Source: Roseomonas sp. (GTDB taxonomy: Bacteria; Pseudomonadota; Alphaproteobacteria; Acetobacterales; Acetobacteraceae). Taken from it: 64,000 nt of DNA. The notes under the pieces are model-generated. The model was not told the DNA's origin, searched no databases, and saw only the letters and a program-made list of their open reading frames with translations. Location: contig JAPSLO010000015.1 of NCBI GenBank assembly GCA_031180725.1, positions 1 to 64,000 of the forward strand. The letters are read 5' to 3'. Shown one piece after another: positions 61,234 to 64,000 of the stretch (position 1 is its first letter; each line of letters opens with the position of its first letter). The translations under genes and the position numbers were made by a program.

Positions 61234-62012
61234 CGGCGGAGGACGCCGCGCTGATACAGGCGCTGCCGGGCCTGGCCTTCCAGGCGGTGCTGGTCTTCGC
61301 GCGGCTGGGCGCGGCGGTGATGCTGCTGCCGGGGCTCGGGGAGCAGGAGATCCCCGCCAGCATCCGCCTGGCCCTGGGTCTGGCGCTGCTGGCCCTGTTG
61401 CTGCCCGTGCTGGGCCCTGGCCTGCCCGCGGCACCGGAAGCGGGGGCGGAGGCGGCACGGCTGATCATCCAGGAAGCGGTGGCGGGGCTCTGGCTGGGCG
61501 GGCTGGCGCGCATTCTCTCCATGGCGCTGTCCATCGCGGGGCAGGCAGTGGCGGCGCTGATCGGGTTGCAGGGCATGCTCGTGGCCGATCCCGCCATGGG
61601 CGGGCAGGGCACGGCGCTGTCGCGCGCCTTCGGGCTGATGACGGCGGTGCTGGTGCTGGCCAGCGGACTTCATGGCATCGCGCTGCGGGGGCTGGTGGAC
61701 AGCTATGCGGTGATCCCCGCCGGCGCGGCGCTGCCGCTGGACATGGCCGCGGAAGGCATGGCGGAAGCCGGGGCGCGGTCGCTGGAACTGGCGCTGCGCC
61801 TGGCCGCGCCCTTCGTGGTCGCGGCGGTGGTGATGAATGTGGCGCTGGCACTGCTCTCGCGCCTGGCGCCGCAAGTGCAGACCTTCTTCGTGGCCGCGCC
61901 TGGGCAGATCCTGGTCGGCGTCGCGCTGTTGATGCTGCTGGCACCACCCATGCTGGCCAGCTTCGCCGAGGCCCTGCAGGCCGGCTTCCAGTCCCTGCCC
62001 GGCGCGCGCTGA
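61230..62012 (+). CDS. fliR: Flagellar type III export protein FliR
   Basis: 260 residues, about six spans. VFARLGAAVMLLPGLGEQEI and PASIRLALGLALLALLLPVL open the protein, and QVQTFFVAAPGQILVGVALL is the conserved C-terminal part. GTG start overlapping fliQ (GTGA). Completes FliPQR with the fliP gene upstream. Confidence 0.94.
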   Translation: MTAEDAALIQALPGLAFQAVLVFARLGAAVMLLPGLGEQEIPASIRLALGLALLALLLPVLGPGLPAAPEAGAEAARLIIQEAVAGLWLGGLARILSMALSIAGQAVAALIGLQGMLVADPAMGGQGTALSRAFGLMTAVLVLASGLHGIALRGLVDSYAVIPAGAALPLDMAAEGMAEAGARSLELALRLAAPFVVAAVVMNVALALLSRLAPQVQTFFVAAPGQILVGVALLMLLAPPMLASFAEALQAGFQSLPGAR

Positions 62013-62015
62013 GCC

Positions 62016-63071
62016 ATGGCAGAGGGTGACGATCCGCAGGATCCCGAGGATCGTTCGGAAGCTGCCACACCCAGGCGCCTGGAGCGGGCGCGGGAACAGG
62101 GGCAGGTGGCGCTCTCGCGCGAGGCCGTGGGCTTCGCGGCGCTGCTGCTGGGCAGCCTGGCGGTCTGGGCGGCGGTGCCGGCGCTGGGGATGGAACTGCT
62201 GAAATCCATGCGGGTGGTGCTGGCCGGCAGCCACCAGTTGCCGCTGCGGGAAGGCGCACTGGCGCTGGGCTGGCAGGCGTTGAAGGTGGTGGCGGTGGTG
62301 GCAGGCGCGGCGGCGCTCGGGACGGTGGCGGCGACGCTGGTGCAGACCCGCGGCCTGGTCTCCGCCGCACCGCTGGCGCCAAGGCTCGGCAAGCTGAGCC
62401 CGGTGGCCGGGCTGAAGCGGCTGTTTGGTGTGGAAGGCCTGATCGAGCTGCTGCGCAGCCTGCTGAAGCTGGGCGTGGTGGGGGCCGCGCTCTGGCGGGC
62501 GGTGGGGGATCTTGATGCCTTACAGGCGGCCTTGCAGGCGCCGGCGGGGCTGATGCTGGAACAGGCGGCGCGCGCGGCGATGCGGCTGGTGGCGGCGGCG
62601 CTGCTGGCCTTCGCGGGGATCGTCGTGCTGGACCTGGCCTGGGTGCATTTCCGCCATCTGCGACAGATGCGCATGACGCGCGAGGAGATCCGCGAGGAGC
62701 ACAAGGAGGCGGAAGGCGATCCGCATCTGCGCGCCAAGCGCCGGCAGATCCGCGAACAGCGGATGCGCGGGCGGATGATGGCCGCAGTGCCGCGCGCCGC
62801 GGTGGTGGTGACCAACCCGACCCACTATGCGGTGGCGCTGGAATATGCTGGCGGCGATGCCGCGCCGAAGGTGGTGGCAAAGGGCGCGGACGAGATCGCC
62901 GCGCGCATCCGCGCGGTGGCGGAGGAAGCCGGCGTGCCATTGGTGTCCAATCCGCCGCTGGCGCGGGCCCTGTATCGTCTGGATCTGGGCGCCGAGATTC
63001 CGGCCGAGCATTATCAGGCGGTGGCGGAAATCATCGCCTTCGTCTGGCGACGCGCCGGGAAGGCCGGCTAA
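62016..63071 (+). CDS. flhB: Flagellar export switch protein FlhB
   Basis: 351 residues. DRSEAATPRRLERAREQGQV is the usual N terminus, followed by four spans. The autocleavage site NPTH is at 267-270 (VVVTNPTHYAVALEY). It switches export from rod/hook to filament substrates. Starts 3 bp after fliR. Last flagellar gene seen. Confidence 0.96.
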   Translation: MAEGDDPQDPEDRSEAATPRRLERAREQGQVALSREAVGFAALLLGSLAVWAAVPALGMELLKSMRVVLAGSHQLPLREGALALGWQALKVVAVVAGAAALGTVAATLVQTRGLVSAAPLAPRLGKLSPVAGLKRLFGVEGLIELLRSLLKLGVVGAALWRAVGDLDALQAALQAPAGLMLEQAARAAMRLVAAALLAFAGIVVLDLAWVHFRHLRQMRMTREEIREEHKEAEGDPHLRAKRRQIREQRMRGRMMAAVPRAAVVVTNPTHYAVALEYAGGDAAPKVVAKGADEIAARIRAVAEEAGVPLVSNPPLARALYRLDLGAEIPAEHYQAVAEIIAFVWRRAGKAG

Positions 63072-63175
63072 GGGAAGGGGAGGGCGCCGCGGGAGCGGCC
63101 GCGTGAATTCGTTGCGCCGGTGGCGTGACGTGCTTGACGCGGTGCGCGGCGCCGTGGACAGAGAAGGAGACGCGC

Positions 63176-64000
63176 TTGGGGGGCGAGGCGAAGACAGCGA
63201 TGGCTGAGCCGCGTTGGGGCCTCGAAGCTTTCCTGCGTGGCCGGGCCCCGCGGGAGGAGATCGACCCGGTCCTGCGGGCGGTGCTGGAAGCGGCGTCGCC
63301 GGGACTCGCCTTGCTGGATTCGCAGGACCGGCTGCTCGCCTGGAACCCGGAACTGGCGCGTCTCTGCGGGCCCACCTTGCCGCTGCGCGCGGGCCTGCCA
63401 GCCCTCAGCCTGGTCACGCCCGACCTGCGGGACGGGGTGGCGGCAGCGCTGGACGCCGGGCGGCGCGTGGAAGCCGCGCTGGCCAGTGCCGGATCCGCCC
63501 AGGTGCAGTTGGAACGCCGCCCCCTTCCGGCGCGCGACGGGGGCGCGCTGCTGCGCGTCGCGCCGGTGGCCGCCGCCGAGCAATCCGTGCAGAACAGCAC
63601 CGCGGCACGTCTGCAGGCGGTGGGCGCGCTGGCCGGCGGCATCGCGCATGACTTCAACAACCTGCTGACCGCCATATGCGGCAGCGCGGAGGCTGCGCTG
63701 CAGCGCGATCCGGATGGCAATGCCGCGCCGGAACTGCGCCAGGTGATGGAAAGCGCCAGCCGTGGCGCCGCGCTGGTGAAGCAGCTTCTGGCCTTCGCTC
63801 GGCAGCAGGCGCTGCATCCGCGCGTGGTGGAACTGAACGCCGCGGTAGCCGCCATGGCGAGCCTACTGCGGCGCCTGCTGGGCAGCCGCGTGCGCCTGAC
63901 CGTGGCGCTGGAGGAACCGGGCCGTCGGGTGCGGATCGACCCAACGCAGTTGGACCAGGTCATCATGAACCTGGCGCTGAATGCGCGCGACGCCATGCCC
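63176..64000 (+). CDS. CckA-like sensor histidine kinase (3' truncated by window)
   Basis: At least 275 residues, open to the window end. A PAS-like region (about 30-110, SPGLALLDSQDRLLAWNPEL) is followed by the HisKA domain with the phospho-acceptor His in ALAGGIAHDFNNLLTAI, and the N box LDQVIMNLALNARDAMP begins at the edge. The H box is of the CckA type that controls CtrA. The TTG at 63176 has AGAAGGAG seven bases before it; the ATG at 63200 is the alternative. No membrane span in the visible part. 104 bp after flhB. Confidence 0.85.
   Translation, partial: MGGEAKTAMAEPRWGLEAFLRGRAPREEIDPVLRAVLEAASPGLALLDSQDRLLAWNPELARLCGPTLPLRAGLPALSLVTPDLRDGVAAALDAGRRVEAALASAGSAQVQLERRPLPARDGGALLRVAPVAAAEQSVQNSTAARLQAVGALAGGIAHDFNNLLTAICGSAEAALQRDPDGNAAPELRQVMESASRGAALVKQLLAFARQQALHPRVVELNAAVAAMASLLRRLLGSRVRLTVALEEPGRRVRIDPTQLDQVIMNLALNARDAMP

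Noticed and set aside
63031-63996. 321-codon minus-strand open frame at the window end
   Set aside because: Antisense to the histidine kinase, whose H box and N box are unmistakable on the plus strand. The kinase lacks a stop in the window, which makes the antisense frame look more important than it is.

Overview
The window is about 64 kb of GC-rich DNA whose gene content points to an alphaproteobacterium, most likely in the Rhodospirillales (a Roseomonas-like member of the Acetobacteraceae). This assignment is inferred from family content: FliX, a DUF6468 protein beside fliM, UPF0262, an alphaproteobacterial DksA, a CckA-like kinase and many ATGA/GTGA gene overlaps. No rRNA, tRNA, CRISPR array or transposase gene was seen.

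Layout. (1) 1-9.7 kb (+): a catabolic operon with three AMP-binding acyl-CoA synthetase-type proteins, a branched-chain amino acid type (LIV) ABC transporter (two permeases, binding protein, LivF-type ATPase) and isovaleryl-CoA dehydrogenase. It looks like uptake, CoA activation and oxidation of a branched or aromatic acid. (2) 9.8-16.4 kb: rhodanese and DUF3237 genes, a polar amino acid ABC transporter without its ATPase, methionine-salvage mtnA, and small conserved proteins. (3) 16.6-22.4 kb: Asp/Glu-hydantoin racemase, M15 peptidase, N-carbamoyl-D-amino-acid hydrolase and an allantoinase/hydantoinase-type amidohydrolase, which together suggest cyclic ureide use. (4) 22.4-30.2 kb: LysR regulator, PrpD and citrate/methylcitrate synthase, two GNATs, a histone-H1-like Ala/Lys protein, and the OtnC/OtnK pair for four-carbon sugar acids. 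(5) 30.4-34.9 kb (-): a tight six-gene operon (RibD-type reductase, MDR dehydrogenase, divergent PTPS, glycosyltransferase, methyltransferase, cupin) that I read as an uncharacterised pterin-like or glycoside biosynthetic system. (6) 35-38 kb: flgN-like, rod-binding protein and flgI, divergent from fliX, then dksA. (7) 38.4-45.9 kb: a debranching-type glycosidase with a glycosyltransferase, two small heat-shock proteins, SPW protein, YedK-type protein and DUF805. (8) 45.9-64 kb: flgFGAH (-); fliL-fliM-DUF6468-motE-like-cheY-cheZ-large secreted protein (+); speD and speE; fliO-fliP (-); flgB-flgC-fliE-fliQ-fliR-flhB (+); and a histidine kinase running off the end.

Regulation visible in the DNA. 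Two near-consensus sigma-54 promoters face flgI and flgF. Each lies beside alternating CGGCA/TGCCG half-sites set exactly 10 bp apart, and a single version of the dyad occurs in the flgB control region. With fliX next door, this suggests FlbD-type control of flagellar genes. The two Hsp20 genes have similar putative RpoH-type promoters, and one has a ROSE-like RNA thermometer candidate at its ribosome-binding site. Several intergenic spaces hold palindromic or dispersed repeats.
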